A DNA stretch of 64,000 bases from positions 186,001 through 250,000 of the forward strand of contig NZ_CP011834.1 in the NCBI RefSeq assembly GCF_001412575.1, read 5' to 3'. The position numbers and the translations under genes are program-made. The notes below the pieces were generated by a model. It did no database searches. It was not told the DNA's origin and was given only the letters and a program-made list of their open reading frames with translations. How positions within the stretch are numbered: the first letter of the stretch is position 1; each line of letters opens with the position of its first letter. This DNA is from Limnohabitans sp. 103DPR2. Its GTDB lineage: Bacteria > Pseudomonadota > Gammaproteobacteria > Burkholderiales > Burkholderiaceae_C. Shown here in pieces: positions 50,185 through 59,598 of the stretch.

Positions 50185-50942
50185 CAGGAACCCAAATAGG
50201 TGCCGCCATTCACATGCATCACTTGACCCGTTACAAAGCGTGCTTGATCGCTTGCCAAGAATGCCACCATGGCAGCCACTTCCTCGGCTGTGCCGCGGCG
50301 GTCCATCAAGGGATGGTGCTTGGCATGGTGGTTGGGCTCTGCCGAAGCAGTACCGCTGTTGCGCTTGGTAGAGATCATGCCGGGTGAGACACAGTTGACC
50401 GTGATGCTCGGCGCCAAGTCATGTGCCAAGGCACGCGTCAAACCCACCAAACCTGATTTGGCTGTGACCACATGCGGGCGGTTCATGGCGCCGGTGTGCG
50501 CAGTGAGACCGCCAATGTTGATCACTGCACCCATGGGGGATTGACGTAGCATTGGCAGCGCGGCTTGACTGCAATAAAACGCACCATCCAACACCACGGC
50601 CAAGGTGTTGCGCCAATCTTCGACCGATACTTGATCAATCGGCGCTTCGCGGCGAATGGCGGCATTGTTCACCACCACATCCAAGCGGCCCCACGTGGTT
50701 TGAATCAAATCCATCATGCCTTGCACGCTCTGCCTGTCGGTGACATCGGCCACGCACAACAAGGCGGGTGTACCCAAAGCCAACAATTCATCGACCACCG
50801 CTTGGCCTTCGCTGACAGATGCCCGCACATTGATGGCCAATGCAAAACCTTGTTTCGCCAAAGTGTGCGCAATGGCGCGACCAATGTTGCGACCTGCGCC
50901 CGTGACCAAGGCCACTTTCTGATCTGGCTTCAGTGTTGTCAT
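50184..50942 (-). CDS. Short-chain dehydrogenase/reductase-fold protein lacking the usual catalytic Tyr
   Basis: This 252-residue Rossmann protein has the nucleotide motif VTGAGRNIGRAIA (residues 14-26), NNAA near residue 91 and the C-terminal GQVMHVNGGTYLGS. In the active-site segment the lysine is present (V-V-T-A-K), but the position normally occupied by tyrosine four residues earlier is valine, and the serine 13 residues before that is glycine. So the classical S-Y-K triad is incomplete. It may be an unusual SDR subfamily using the neighbouring histidine, or a non-catalytic protein. It is coupled to the AbrB-type gene and follows a MmgE/PrpD gene by 37 nt. Confidence 0.83.
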   Translation of the reverse strand: MTTLKPDQKVALVTGAGRNIGRAIAHTLAKQGFALAINVRASVSEGQAVVDELLALGTPALLCVADVTDRQSVQGMMDLIQTTWGRLDVVVNNAAIRREAPIDQVSVEDWRNTLAVVLDGAFYCSQAALPMLRQSPMGAVINIGGLTAHTGAMNRPHVVTAKSGLVGLTRALAHDLAPSITVNCVSPGMISTKRNSGTASAEPNHHAKHHPLMDRRGTAEEVAAMVAFLASDQARFVTGQVMHVNGGTYLGS

Positions 50943-50979
50943 GTTTGTTTCCGATACTGCTCAATTCAAGGACATGGGC

Positions 50980-52368
50980 TTACTTCACCGCCAAGCTGCT
51001 CAAGGACACGGTGCTGGCTTTGAACATGCCCTGTACTTGCGACAAAATACTTTGCGTTTGCTCGGCATCCAAGCCACCAAATTTGCAATTGGCTTTGAAC
51101 TTTTGCAACAGGTCTGCATCGGACATGGGATGGTCCACGCCGCCTTTGAAGAAGCCTTGTCGCTGCTCCAGCACTTGGCCGTTTTTCAAATGCACACGCA
51201 CATGGCCCGTGAACTGTTTGGGATAGGGGTTCTGAGGATCAACGATGTAACTCACCTTGGCGGCCAGTGCGCGAATGTCTGCACCTTGTACCACCTCTTC
51301 TGTATAAGCCTCAAGGCCCGCATCATCCAACATCAAACCCGCTGCAATGGCATAAGGAATGCTGAACTTGGCTGCATACGCATTGGGCGGTGAATGCTTA
51401 AGCGACAAGGGTTCCCACAAGCGATGCACGATGCCTTCAGCGGTATCGCATTCAATGCGATCAATTTCGCTCAAGGGCACGTTTTGCTTTGCCAAATCCT
51501 GACGAATCAAACGTGCGCAATCAATGAAAGGGTGTGCCATGGTGCCGCATGCGTACGGCTTGAAAGCAATGGTGGTCCAAATCCAAGACTGGCCAAAATC
51601 TTTCATCATGGCGTCAAAATTGCCATCTGTGGTGTTGGCAAAACCATGGAACAAACCATGGTGGCCTTCAAACACAGTGGCAGGGCCTTTGAAGCCGGCT
51701 TGTGCCATGCGCACCGCGCGGTATGCCGATTGCGCAGCCCATCCGGGGTGCATGCGCTTGGTCCAAGAACCATCGGCCAAGTACTCAATGATGCCGCCCG
51801 CCATGCTGCCTGCAATGCCAAAGGCATTGACCAACTGTTCTTCTGTCAAATTGAGTGCAGCGCCCAAACCAGCGACGCCGCCCATCACACCAAAAATAGC
51901 CGTGGGGTGGAAACCGGCTTTGTGAACACGCGTGGGTGCCACTGCACACAAACGGCACATCACCTCAACACCGATGGCCACACCGCGCAGCAATTGTTCG
52001 CCCGACAAACCATGACGCTCTGCAGCAGCCAACAAAGCCGGCACGATGACCACGCCCGCATGCACAGGGCCGCCTTCATAAGTGTCGTCAAAGTCTTCGC
52101 CGTGCGCTGCGATGCCGTTCACAAAGGCGGCGCCTTCTACGCCGCACTTTTGCGAGAAACCAAACACCGTGCAATTGCCGTCTTGCTCAAAAGAGCTGAG
52201 CGCTGCTTTGACATACGTTTCGTGGCGCGCAGCAATGCATATGCCTGCCACGTCCAAGATCAAACGCTGGCCCACTTGCTGGCCCAATGTTTCTTTTTCT
52301 GGGTGTGCGCGAACGATGCCCGCCGCTAACTGTGCCGCAATCGTGGCTTTGTTTGTGTCAACTGTCAT
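50980..52368 (-). CDS. MmgE/PrpD-family protein, copy 1
   Basis: This is a 462-residue member of the MmgE/PrpD family, which includes 2-methylcitrate dehydratase and cis-aconitate decarboxylase. Typical segments are GICIAARHETYVKAALSSFEQ, FVNGIAAHGEDFDDTYEGGPVHAGVVIVPALLAAAE and SWTKRMHPGWAAQSAYRAV. The FDDT-x4-5-(H/P) stretch is part of the active-site region. The reaction could be a dehydration, decarboxylation or isomerisation of a tricarboxylate-like acid. It lies 4 nt downstream of tctA, consistent with the tripartite transporter supplying its substrate. Confidence 0.88.
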   Translation of the reverse strand: MTVDTNKATIAAQLAAGIVRAHPEKETLGQQVGQRLILDVAGICIAARHETYVKAALSSFEQDGNCTVFGFSQKCGVEGAAFVNGIAAHGEDFDDTYEGGPVHAGVVIVPALLAAAERHGLSGEQLLRGVAIGVEVMCRLCAVAPTRVHKAGFHPTAIFGVMGGVAGLGAALNLTEEQLVNAFGIAGSMAGGIIEYLADGSWTKRMHPGWAAQSAYRAVRMAQAGFKGPATVFEGHHGLFHGFANTTDGNFDAMMKDFGQSWIWTTIAFKPYACGTMAHPFIDCARLIRQDLAKQNVPLSEIDRIECDTAEGIVHRLWEPLSLKHSPPNAYAAKFSIPYAIAAGLMLDDAGLEAYTEEVVQGADIRALAAKVSYIVDPQNPYPKQFTGHVRVHLKNGQVLEQRQGFFKGGVDHPMSDADLLQKFKANCKFGGLDAEQTQSILSQVQGMFKASTVSLSSLAVK

Positions 52369-52372
52369 GTGA

Positions 52373-53857
52373 TTAGCCTTTGGCCTCTTGTCTGTCTGTG
52401 AATTCTTTCCATGCGGTGTACAAGGTCAGCACCAAGGCCAAACCCAGCAAGCCAGCCGACACGGGATCGGTGATGAAGATGCTGTGCTCACCGCCAGAAA
52501 TGAGCAGGCTGCGGCGGTAGTTGGACTCCACCAAATAACCCAACACCAAACCCAACACCAAAGGCAACACAGGCAAGCGCAACAAGCGCAGCACATAGCC
52601 CAACACACCAACACCCAACACCAGGCCGCATTCAAAAATACTTTGGTGAATGGCAAACACGCCGGACATCACCAAGGCCAAAATGAATGCAATCAAATAA
52701 GGCTTAGGTCGGTTCACCAGCCACATGCAAGGCGACAGAATCACCAAGCCGATCAAGAGCATGGCGATGTTGGCGATGAACAAACCACCATACAAACCGT
52801 AAACCACTTCGGGTGCTTTTTGAAACAGCATCGGACCCGGTTGCAAACCGTGAATCAAAAAACCACCCAACAAAATGGCTGCCGAGTTAGAACCCGGAAT
52901 GCCCAAGCTGAGCAATGGCACCAAGGCTGTGGCGGTCACCACATTGTTGGCTGATTCGGGCGCGGCCACACCTTCCGGTGAGCCTTTGCCAAATTCTTCA
53001 GGGTGTTTGGACCAACGTTTGGCTTCCGAATACGCCATGAAAGCGGCAATGGTGCCACCTGCGCCAGGCGTCACGCCCTCCACGGTGCCGATGGCTGCGC
53101 CAATCGCTTGCGGTTTGAAAAGACGTTTGGTCAAGGCCCAGTTGGGCAGCTTGAGTTTGGTCGATGCATTGCCACCACTGGCCCAAGCAGGCTCGCCAAT
53201 TTGCACGAGCATTTCTGTCACGGCAAACAAGCCCACCATGATCAGGATGGGCTTCACACCATCTAACAAATCTTCAGAACCGAACGTGAAGCGTTGCACA
53301 CCCGAGACCGGATCACTGCCGATGAAGGCAATCATTAAGCCGATGCATGCTGCGATCAAACCGCGCATCAACGAGCCGCCAGACAATCCAGCGATGACAG
53401 AGAGCCCCAAAATGCCCAAAGAAAAATAAGCCGCAGGTGTAAATGCCAAGGCCACTTTGGCCAAACTCTCGGTGCACAAAACCAGCACCAGCAAACCAAA
53501 CAAGCCACCCACCAAACCCGACATCAAAGAGATGCCCAGGGCTTCTCCTGCGCGACCTTGTTTGGCCATTTCGTAACCATCAATCACCGTGGCTGAAGCC
53601 GAATTGGTACCCGGCGTGCGAATCAAAATGGCAGGGATCGACCCCCCGTATTCAGCGCCTACATAAACGCTGGCCAACAGCACCAAGGCATTGGTCGCTT
53701 CCATGCCGACGGTAAACGGCAACAACAAGGCCATGGCAATCGAGGGCGAAATACCTGGCAATGCACCGCCAAAAATGCCCCACAACACGCCTGCAAACGC
53801 AGACAAAATGATCCAACCGGAAGCCAGGTTGGACATCGCTGTCATAAAACTGTCCAT
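52373..53857 (-). CDS. Tripartite tricarboxylate transporter large membrane subunit TctA
   Basis: This 494-residue membrane protein has about twelve segments. TctA hallmarks are GALPGISPSIAMALLLPFT near the N-terminus, GAEYGGSIPAILIRTPGTNSASATVIDGYEMAKQG, and the second-half repeat GVTPGAGGTIAAFMAYSEAKRWSK with LSLGIPGSNSAAILLGGF. It forms the channel that imports carboxylates using the ion gradient. I use the ATG at 53857, two bases after the tctB stop; a longer frame overlaps tctB. Confidence 0.93.
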   Translation of the reverse strand: MDSFMTAMSNLASGWIILSAFAGVLWGIFGGALPGISPSIAMALLLPFTVGMEATNALVLLASVYVGAEYGGSIPAILIRTPGTNSASATVIDGYEMAKQGRAGEALGISLMSGLVGGLFGLLVLVLCTESLAKVALAFTPAAYFSLGILGLSVIAGLSGGSLMRGLIAACIGLMIAFIGSDPVSGVQRFTFGSEDLLDGVKPILIMVGLFAVTEMLVQIGEPAWASGGNASTKLKLPNWALTKRLFKPQAIGAAIGTVEGVTPGAGGTIAAFMAYSEAKRWSKHPEEFGKGSPEGVAAPESANNVVTATALVPLLSLGIPGSNSAAILLGGFLIHGLQPGPMLFQKAPEVVYGLYGGLFIANIAMLLIGLVILSPCMWLVNRPKPYLIAFILALVMSGVFAIHQSIFECGLVLGVGVLGYVLRLLRLPVLPLVLGLVLGYLVESNYRRSLLISGGEHSIFITDPVSAGLLGLALVLTLYTAWKEFTDRQEAKG

Positions 53858-53859
53858 GC

Positions 53860-54351
53860 TTATTTCCCCAACCACATAGGCCACAAGCCGACGGGCAATC
53901 TAATTTCCAGCGTCCAATCGAAGACAAACCACAGAACGGGTCCTGCCAAAACTGCGCACAACACCAAGGAGGTGTATCGCCTTGCGCCCGCAAACCATGC
54001 GGCGGCACCAACCAACAGGCCGACCGACAAGACGTAACCCAAAATGGGCAACAAGAAAACATAGGCCGCCAAAATCAGCAGCAAGCCCAGCGCCATCGCA
54101 TGCGGATGTTGGCTGCCACCTTCAATTGGTTCTTCTGCTTCATTCAACATGCTTGCTTTGGATTTGAAAGACTTCACAAACAGAAAAAGTGAAGCAATCA
54201 ACAGCACCACACCCACGCCGGTGGGCACACCAGAGGCACCGACTGCATCGGCCAACAAACTGTCTTCAATCGATTGCGCATTGGCGATGTAACAGGCCGC
54301 CAGCAGCATGCCAAGGCCACCCGAGATCCGATCAACCAAGGCATCGTTCAT
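53860..54351 (-). CDS. Tripartite tricarboxylate transporter small membrane subunit TctB
   Basis: This is a 163-residue protein with four hydrophobic segments and a polar loop (about residues 65-85, SKASMLNEAEEPIEGGSQ), the usual layout of TctB. It shows little sequence signature, but its position between tctC and tctA, with a 4-nt overlap with tctC (ATGA) and 2 nt to tctA, makes the call secure. It assists TctA in the membrane. Confidence 0.9.
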   Translation of the reverse strand: MNDALVDRISGGLGMLLAACYIANAQSIEDSLLADAVGASGVPTGVGVVLLIASLFLFVKSFKSKASMLNEAEEPIEGGSQHPHAMALGLLLILAAYVFLLPILGYVLSVGLLVGAAAWFAGARRYTSLVLCAVLAGPVLWFVFDWTLEIRLPVGLWPMWLGK

Positions 54352-55337
54352 TTGAGCAATCCCATTTCTTTGAACGAGGCCGCAGTTTCAGCCGCCACAT
54401 CGGCAGTGAACTTGCGCGCGGCTTCGCGGCCCAGCAACATCGGCGTCAAGTTGTCTTTGGTGTACTCGGCTTTGTAGGCAGGTGACTCCAACACTTTGCG
54501 AACACCATCTTCCCAAGCTTTGGCCACACTGTCGGGCAAACCTTTGGGGCTGGCGATACCGCGGAATTTGCGAATCACCACGTCATAACCTTGTTCTTTG
54601 GCCGTTGGCAACTGTGGCAATCCAGCCAAACGTTTTTCTGACAAGGTTGCCAGCAGACGCACTTTGCCGGCTTCCAATTGCCCTTGCAATTCTTGAATTT
54701 CACCAATGCCAATGTCGTACGTGCCATTGAGCACGCCGATCATCATGTCACCACCGCCCTCGTGACTCACGATGGGTACTTTGACATTGGCCGCACGCGC
54801 CAACTTCTCCATGCCAATGCGTTCCAAGGAAGCGGGATTGGCTGCGCCCCAACGTGACTTGCCAGGATTGGCTTTGGCAAAAGCCATCACATCTTGCAAT
54901 GATTTAAAAGGTGAGTCGGCACGGGTGAACACCACTTCTGGATCGATGAAGACGATCAACATGGGGTCCAAGCCCTCATAACCCACACTGGGTTTCGACA
55001 GCAAGGTGGTTTGAATGTAGGTCGGTGTGGTGCCATAAAAGGTTGCGCCATCAGGTGCCGCCTTGGCCACATGCGCCAACGCTTTGGCACCACTGCCACC
55101 GCGAATGTTTTCCACCGCAAAATTGGTTTTCATCACGCCGCTTAAATGTTTGCTCAAGTCGCGCAAAAATACGTCGGTGCCGCCACCTGGACTGGAGTGC
55201 GTGACCAAGGTCACGCGGCTCACGGGGTAGGGCGCAGCTGCTGCACCGGCCGCAGCGTTTTGTGCCATCGCAGGGGACAGGCTCCAGCATGCCATCGACA
55301 ATGCCAAAACCGCTTTCAAACCAACAATGCGTTTCAT
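54348..55337 (-). CDS. Tripartite tricarboxylate transporter substrate-binding protein TctC
   Basis: This is a 329-residue periplasmic binding protein with a Sec signal (about residues 1-25, ending SPAMAQNA). The pattern PVSRVTLVTHSSPGGGTDVFLRDLSKHL and AVENIRGGSGAKALAHVAKAAPDGATFY is a TctC variant. Unlike the two isolated Bug proteins it is encoded together with its membrane subunits and is therefore the cognate receptor. It lies 65 nt downstream of the second MmgE/PrpD gene. Confidence 0.92.
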   Translation of the reverse strand: MKRIVGLKAVLALSMACWSLSPAMAQNAAAGAAAAPYPVSRVTLVTHSSPGGGTDVFLRDLSKHLSGVMKTNFAVENIRGGSGAKALAHVAKAAPDGATFYGTTPTYIQTTLLSKPSVGYEGLDPMLIVFIDPEVVFTRADSPFKSLQDVMAFAKANPGKSRWGAANPASLERIGMEKLARAANVKVPIVSHEGGGDMMIGVLNGTYDIGIGEIQELQGQLEAGKVRLLATLSEKRLAGLPQLPTAKEQGYDVVIRKFRGIASPKGLPDSVAKAWEDGVRKVLESPAYKAEYTKDNLTPMLLGREAARKFTADVAAETAASFKEMGLLK

Positions 55338-55402
55338 GTGTGTCTCCGTTTTACGAAAAAAAATCCCGAGGCAGGTGCCATCGGGATCGGGGTTTTGCCA
55401 GC

Positions 55403-56779
55403 TTACTGGGTCAAGCTCTTGAGCAAGGCTTTCAAATCATTTTGCGCAGCCAAGCTCATGCACAAGTTCCAAGCTTCTTCCGTTTTGGCGGCGCCCAAAA
55501 TAGGCGTGCTTTGATCGACAAACTTGGCCTTGAGTTGCTCGTTGCTCATGGGCTTTTCCAAACTGCCAATGGCGCGCTCAATGTAGATGTGGTGCTTTTG
55601 GCCGTCGGTGGTTTCCAAGGTCACATCGACAGAAGCTTCGTGGATGCTGCGGTCCACAATCAATTCGACTTTGTCGCGCACGCCAATCACCAGCGGTGAG
55701 CGCACCACGTCGTCGGCGTACTCGTGTTCGCCGGCGCGGCCGTAGATCAATGCCACGGCGCATGAATGAAAGACACTGAACTTGGCCAACAAGCCATCGG
55801 TCGGTGTTTTCTTTCCCGTGAGTTCTTGCACCAAGGGGTGCGCCTTCAAAGTCACTTTGGCCACTTGTTCGGGCTTCAAGTTGTGCTTCTCACGCAATTG
55901 CACGCACGCGTCGATGGCGGGGTGAATCACGATGCCGCAAGCAAATGGCTTGTACGTGTTGAGTTCAATTTCCCAAGACTTGCCCAGGTTCTCCGTGACT
56001 TCTTTCCAATCGGTTTTGTCAGAGAACACTTGCATCAAACCGCGCGGTGCTTCCAAAGCGCGGGGTGATGCGGTGTAACCGTGCTTGGCCATCAAAGCAG
56101 ACATCAGGCCCACTTTGGCTGCACCACCGGGGTGGAAAGGCTTGGTCATGGTGCCAAACTGTTCACGCAGGCCCACAGGTTGTGACGCGGCAATGCCCAA
56201 AGCCATTTGCGTTTGTTTGGCATTCAGGCCGAGCAAACGAGAGCAGGCAGCCGCACTGCCCAACATGCCGGTCGAACCCGTGATGTGCCAACCGCGGTCG
56301 TAGTGGTTGGGGTACACCGCATTGCCCACTCGGCAAGACACTTCCACACCAATCACCAAGGCGTCGATCAATTGACGGCCGGTAGAGCCCAAATGCTCAC
56401 CCAAAGCCAAGATGGCAGAAGCCACAGGACCAGCGGGGTGAATGATGGTTTTCAGGTGCGTGTCATCAAAGTCAAACGTGTGCGAGCTGATGCCATTGAG
56501 CAAAGCGGCATTGGCCATGTCAACGCGATCGCTGCGGCCCAAGACGGAGGCTTGCGCAGAAGGGGCCAACTCTTTCACGGCGCCCAAGGCGGCTTCAATG
56601 GTTTCATGGGTGCTTGGACCCACAGTACAGCCCGCCCAGTTGGCAAAGGTGCGGTGGGCTTGGGCTTCAACAGCATCCGACCAGCCCTTGGAAGGGTGGT
56701 TGGCCACAAATTCGGCCAGCAGTTGGGTAATGGCGGGGGCGTTGGCGTCGGCAACGACGGTCGTATTGCGTGCAGTCAT
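55403..56779 (-). CDS. MmgE/PrpD-family protein, copy 2
   Basis: This 458-residue protein is the promoter-proximal gene of the transporter operon. Family segments include TFANWAGCTVGPSTHETIEAALGAVKE, LLNGISSHTFDFDDTHLKTIIHPAGPVASAILALGEHLGS and TMTKPFHPGGAAKVGLMSALMAKHG. The DFDDTH motif fits the active-site loop of the family more closely than in copy 1. The two copies are distant paralogues and may act on successive intermediates or form a heteromer. No island operator is visible upstream, so it may be controlled separately. Confidence 0.88.
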   Translation of the reverse strand: MTARNTTVVADANAPAITQLLAEFVANHPSKGWSDAVEAQAHRTFANWAGCTVGPSTHETIEAALGAVKELAPSAQASVLGRSDRVDMANAALLNGISSHTFDFDDTHLKTIIHPAGPVASAILALGEHLGSTGRQLIDALVIGVEVSCRVGNAVYPNHYDRGWHITGSTGMLGSAAACSRLLGLNAKQTQMALGIAASQPVGLREQFGTMTKPFHPGGAAKVGLMSALMAKHGYTASPRALEAPRGLMQVFSDKTDWKEVTENLGKSWEIELNTYKPFACGIVIHPAIDACVQLREKHNLKPEQVAKVTLKAHPLVQELTGKKTPTDGLLAKFSVFHSCAVALIYGRAGEHEYADDVVRSPLVIGVRDKVELIVDRSIHEASVDVTLETTDGQKHHIYIERAIGSLEKPMSNEQLKAKFVDQSTPILGAAKTEEAWNLCMSLAAQNDLKALLKSLTQ

Positions 56780-56968
56780 GTCAAAAAAGGGCTTATCGCC
56801 TCAAATTAGGGAAATCAAATGGAGGGCTGATCATAGGTGAATCGAGAATTTTTCGCAGACTTGCTCACAGAGTACATAGCGAAAAGCGCCTAATGCGCAC
56901 ATTCTTGCTAGAGATTTCCTCACATTATTTGGCGCCTGAGCCTGGGTGTGGCTTGGGCCCGACGTTCA

Positions 56969-56994
56969 GTGACTCATTGACCCATGTCAGTCAC
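56969..56994. repeat. Short inverted repeat upstream of the desaturase gene
   Basis: GTGACT and AGTCAC are separated by 14 nt. It could be an operator of the desaturase gene, but six-base arms are weak evidence. Confidence 0.25.
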
Positions 56995-57067
56995 AGGAAA
57001 AGTCTCTCGGTTTAGACTCGGGGTATTCGATTTGATGGCCAACCAGCTCTGCTGCTGCGCCCTGTTT

Positions 57068-58174
57068 ATGACTACACAAACCTCACCTGAAAACGCCCCG
57101 ATCCCTCTGGATCAAGAAATGCCGCACCGCAAAGTCATCCGCCAATGGCTGTTGCCTTTGTCTGAGCGCTCTACCTTGCGCGCGTTCGTCCTGTTGTTGA
57201 TTGACACGGCTCTGTTTGTTGGGCTCATCGCAGGCACCGTTGCGCTTGAATCTGTCTGGCTCAAGTTGCTGTGCGGATTGGCCGCTGGTTTTGTCATTGG
57301 TCGCTTGTTCATCTTGGGCCATGACGCTTGCCACCAAAGCCTCACGCCCCACCGCGAGTTGAACAAATGGATTGGCCGTTACGCATTCTTGTACTCGCTC
57401 ACGCCTTACAGCTTGTGGGACACCGGCCACAACGTGGTGCACCACGGTTACACCAACTTGAAGGGCGTTGACTTTGTCTGGACGCCGCTCACAGCCGAAG
57501 AGTTTGCAGCACTCGGCCCCATAGATCGTTTGCTGCAATACCTTTATCGCAGTGGTTGGGCGCCCGGTCTGTACTACCTGATTGAAATTTGGTGGAAGCG
57601 TGAATTCTTCCCTAACAAAACGCACATGCCTACACGTCGTCCTATCTTCTTCAAGGACAGCTTGTTGGTCACCGTGTTTGGTGTCTTGTGGGTCGGTGTG
57701 ATGGCCTATGCAGCAGGCGCCACAGGCCAGTCCGTCTGGCTCACCTTGCTGATGGGCGTGTTGGTGCCTTTCTTGTTCTGGAACACCATGATTGGTTTTG
57801 TGGTCTATGTTCACCACACCCATGTGCGTGTGTCTTGGCACAACGAAAAGTCGGCTTGGACCAAAGCACAACCCTTTGTGTCCACCACCGTGCACCTCAC
57901 CTTCCCCATGAAGATTGGTAACATGGTTCACCACATCATGGAGCACACCGCGCACCACGTGGACATGAGCATTCCGCTTTACCGCTTGAAGCAAGCGCAA
58001 GCTAAGCTGGAAGAAATGCTGCCAGGTCGCATCATTGTTCAGCCCTTCTCTTGGAGCTGGTATTTCAAAACAGCCAAGGCCTGCAAGCTTTACGACTTCA
58101 CACGTGAATGCTGGACTGACTTTCAAGGACAGATGACGAGCCCTGTTCGCGGCAATTTGCCCGCCAAAACTTAA
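57068..58174 (+). CDS. Membrane fatty acid desaturase
   Basis: This 368-residue di-iron desaturase has the three histidine boxes HDACH (about residue 86), HNVVHH (about residue 122) and EHTAHH (about residue 299, in HHIMEHTAHHVDM). Four hydrophobic segments form the membrane domain (for example VLLLIDTALFVGLIAGTVALES and LMGVLVPFLFWNTMIGFVVYV). It would introduce a double bond into an acyl chain or modify a related lipid. I use the ATG at 57068 (MTTQTSPENA) because the earlier in-frame ATG adds a cysteine-rich stretch unlike the family. It ends before a bidirectional terminator. Confidence 0.88.
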   Translation: MTTQTSPENAPIPLDQEMPHRKVIRQWLLPLSERSTLRAFVLLLIDTALFVGLIAGTVALESVWLKLLCGLAAGFVIGRLFILGHDACHQSLTPHRELNKWIGRYAFLYSLTPYSLWDTGHNVVHHGYTNLKGVDFVWTPLTAEEFAALGPIDRLLQYLYRSGWAPGLYYLIEIWWKREFFPNKTHMPTRRPIFFKDSLLVTVFGVLWVGVMAYAAGATGQSVWLTLLMGVLVPFLFWNTMIGFVVYVHHTHVRVSWHNEKSAWTKAQPFVSTTVHLTFPMKIGNMVHHIMEHTAHHVDMSIPLYRLKQAQAKLEEMLPGRIIVQPFSWSWYFKTAKACKLYDFTRECWTDFQGQMTSPVRGNLPAKT

Positions 58175-58207
58175 AGCTGTCCGAGCATCTGCTCCAACCG
58201 CGCAAGC

Positions 58208-58238
58208 AAAAAGGCCGCTGACATCAGCGGCCTTTTTT
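58208..58238. terminator. Bidirectional terminator between the desaturase gene and pgk
   Basis: GGCCGCTGA and TCAGCGGCC form a 9-bp perfect stem around a CA loop, flanked by A and T runs. It lies between two convergent genes. Confidence 0.93.
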
Positions 58239-58278
58239 GTGGTGCCGACCGCATTGCGCGGGCTTGGGCAAGCGGTGT

Positions 58279-59469
58279 TTACTGCGCGCGCTTCGTCAAA
58301 ATTTCCAACGCCGGTAAAGTCTTGCCTTCCAGCATTTCCAAGAAAGCGCCGCCACCGGTGGAGATGTAGCCCACTTGTTTCTCAATGCCGTACTTGGCAA
58401 TGGCAGCCAAGGTGTCACCACCGCCCGCAATGCTGAAAGCTTTCGATTCGGCAATGGCCTGTGCAATGACGCGTGTGCCGTTTGCAAACGCGTCAAACTC
58501 AAACACGCCAACGGGGCCATTCCACACAATGGTGCCCGCCGCTTTGAGTTGCGTGGCCAATTTGGCCGCCGTCTCCGGGCCAATGTCCAAAATCAAATCG
58601 TCATCGGCCACCTCCGTGGCTTTCTTCACGGTGGCAACGGCATCCGCTGAAAAAGTTTTGGCGGTGACAACATCGGTGGGGATCGGCACTTCGGCGCCGC
58701 GCGCTTTCATGATGTCGATCACGGCTTTGGCTTCTGCCAACAAATCGGGTTCAGCCAAGCTCTTGCCAATTTTCAAACCAGCGGCCAGCATGAAGGTGTT
58801 GGCAATGCCGCCGCCCACAATCAGTTGGTCCACCTTGTCGGCCAAGCTCTTCAAAATGGTGAGCTTGGTCGACACTTTGCTGCCCGCCACAATGGCGGCC
58901 AAGGGACGTGCAGGATGGGCCAAGGCTTTGGTAATGGCGTCAATTTCGGCTGCCAACAAAGGGCCTGCGCACGCCACTTTGGCGTATTCGGCAATGCCGT
59001 AGGTGGTGCCTTCTGCGCGGTGCGCCGTGCCAAACGCATCGTTCACAAAAATGTCGCAAAGTGCGGCCATTTTTTGGGCCAATTCGGAGTTGTTCTTTTT
59101 CTCGCCTTTGTTCACGCGGCAGTTTTCGAGCAGCACCACTTGGCCTGCCGCCACGTCCACACCGTCCACCCAATTGGCTTTGAGCACCACATCACGGTCC
59201 AGCAATTCAGCCAAGCGTTTGGCAACGGGCGCCAAAGAATCTTCGGCCTTGAATTCGCCTTCGGTGGGACGACCCAAATGACTGGTGACCATGACGGCAG
59301 CGCCAGCATCGAGTGCCATTTGAATGCAAGGCACAGAGGCACGGATGCGCGTGTCTTCGGTGATGTCGCCCGCATCGTTTTGCGGCACGTTCAAATCGGC
59401 ACGGATGAAAACACGTTGGCCTTTGACTTTGCCTTGTTGACACAAATCAGAAAAACGAATGACGTTCAT
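58279..59469 (-). CDS. pgk: Phosphoglycerate kinase
   Basis: Phosphoglycerate kinase transfers phosphate between 1,3-bisphosphoglycerate and ADP. The N-terminal [25 protein letters not shown], the [30 protein letters not shown] stretch and the C-terminal [30 protein letters not shown] are diagnostic. The ATG at 59469 (MNVIRFSDL) gives 396 residues; a longer frame adds seven unrelated residues. It stands alone, though fba and pyk lie elsewhere in the window. Confidence 0.96.
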   Translation of the reverse strand: MNVIRFSDLCQQGKVKGQRVFIRADLNVPQNDAGDITEDTRIRASVPCIQMALDAGAAVMVTSHLGRPTEGEFKAEDSLAPVAKRLAELLDRDVVLKANWVDGVDVAAGQVVLLENCRVNKGEKKNNSELAQKMAALCDIFVNDAFGTAHRAEGTTYGIAEYAKVACAGPLLAAEIDAITKALAHPARPLAAIVAGSKVSTKLTILKSLADKVDQLIVGGGIANTFMLAAGLKIGKSLAEPDLLAEAKAVIDIMKARGAEVPIPTDVVTAKTFSADAVATVKKATEVADDDLILDIGPETAAKLATQLKAAGTIVWNGPVGVFEFDAFANGTRVIAQAIAESKAFSIAGGGDTLAAIAKYGIEKQVGYISTGGGAFLEMLEGKTLPALEILTKRAQ

Positions 59470-59598
59470 GGAAATTCTCTTGAATAACAAAAATGAATGA
59501 GTCGTCTTCTGATCCCTCAGAGACTTTTCACAACAAACAGAATTTTAGTCGGGCAAGCTTGCGCAAACCTAACCACCGCTTTTGTAACAAGGCGTGAC

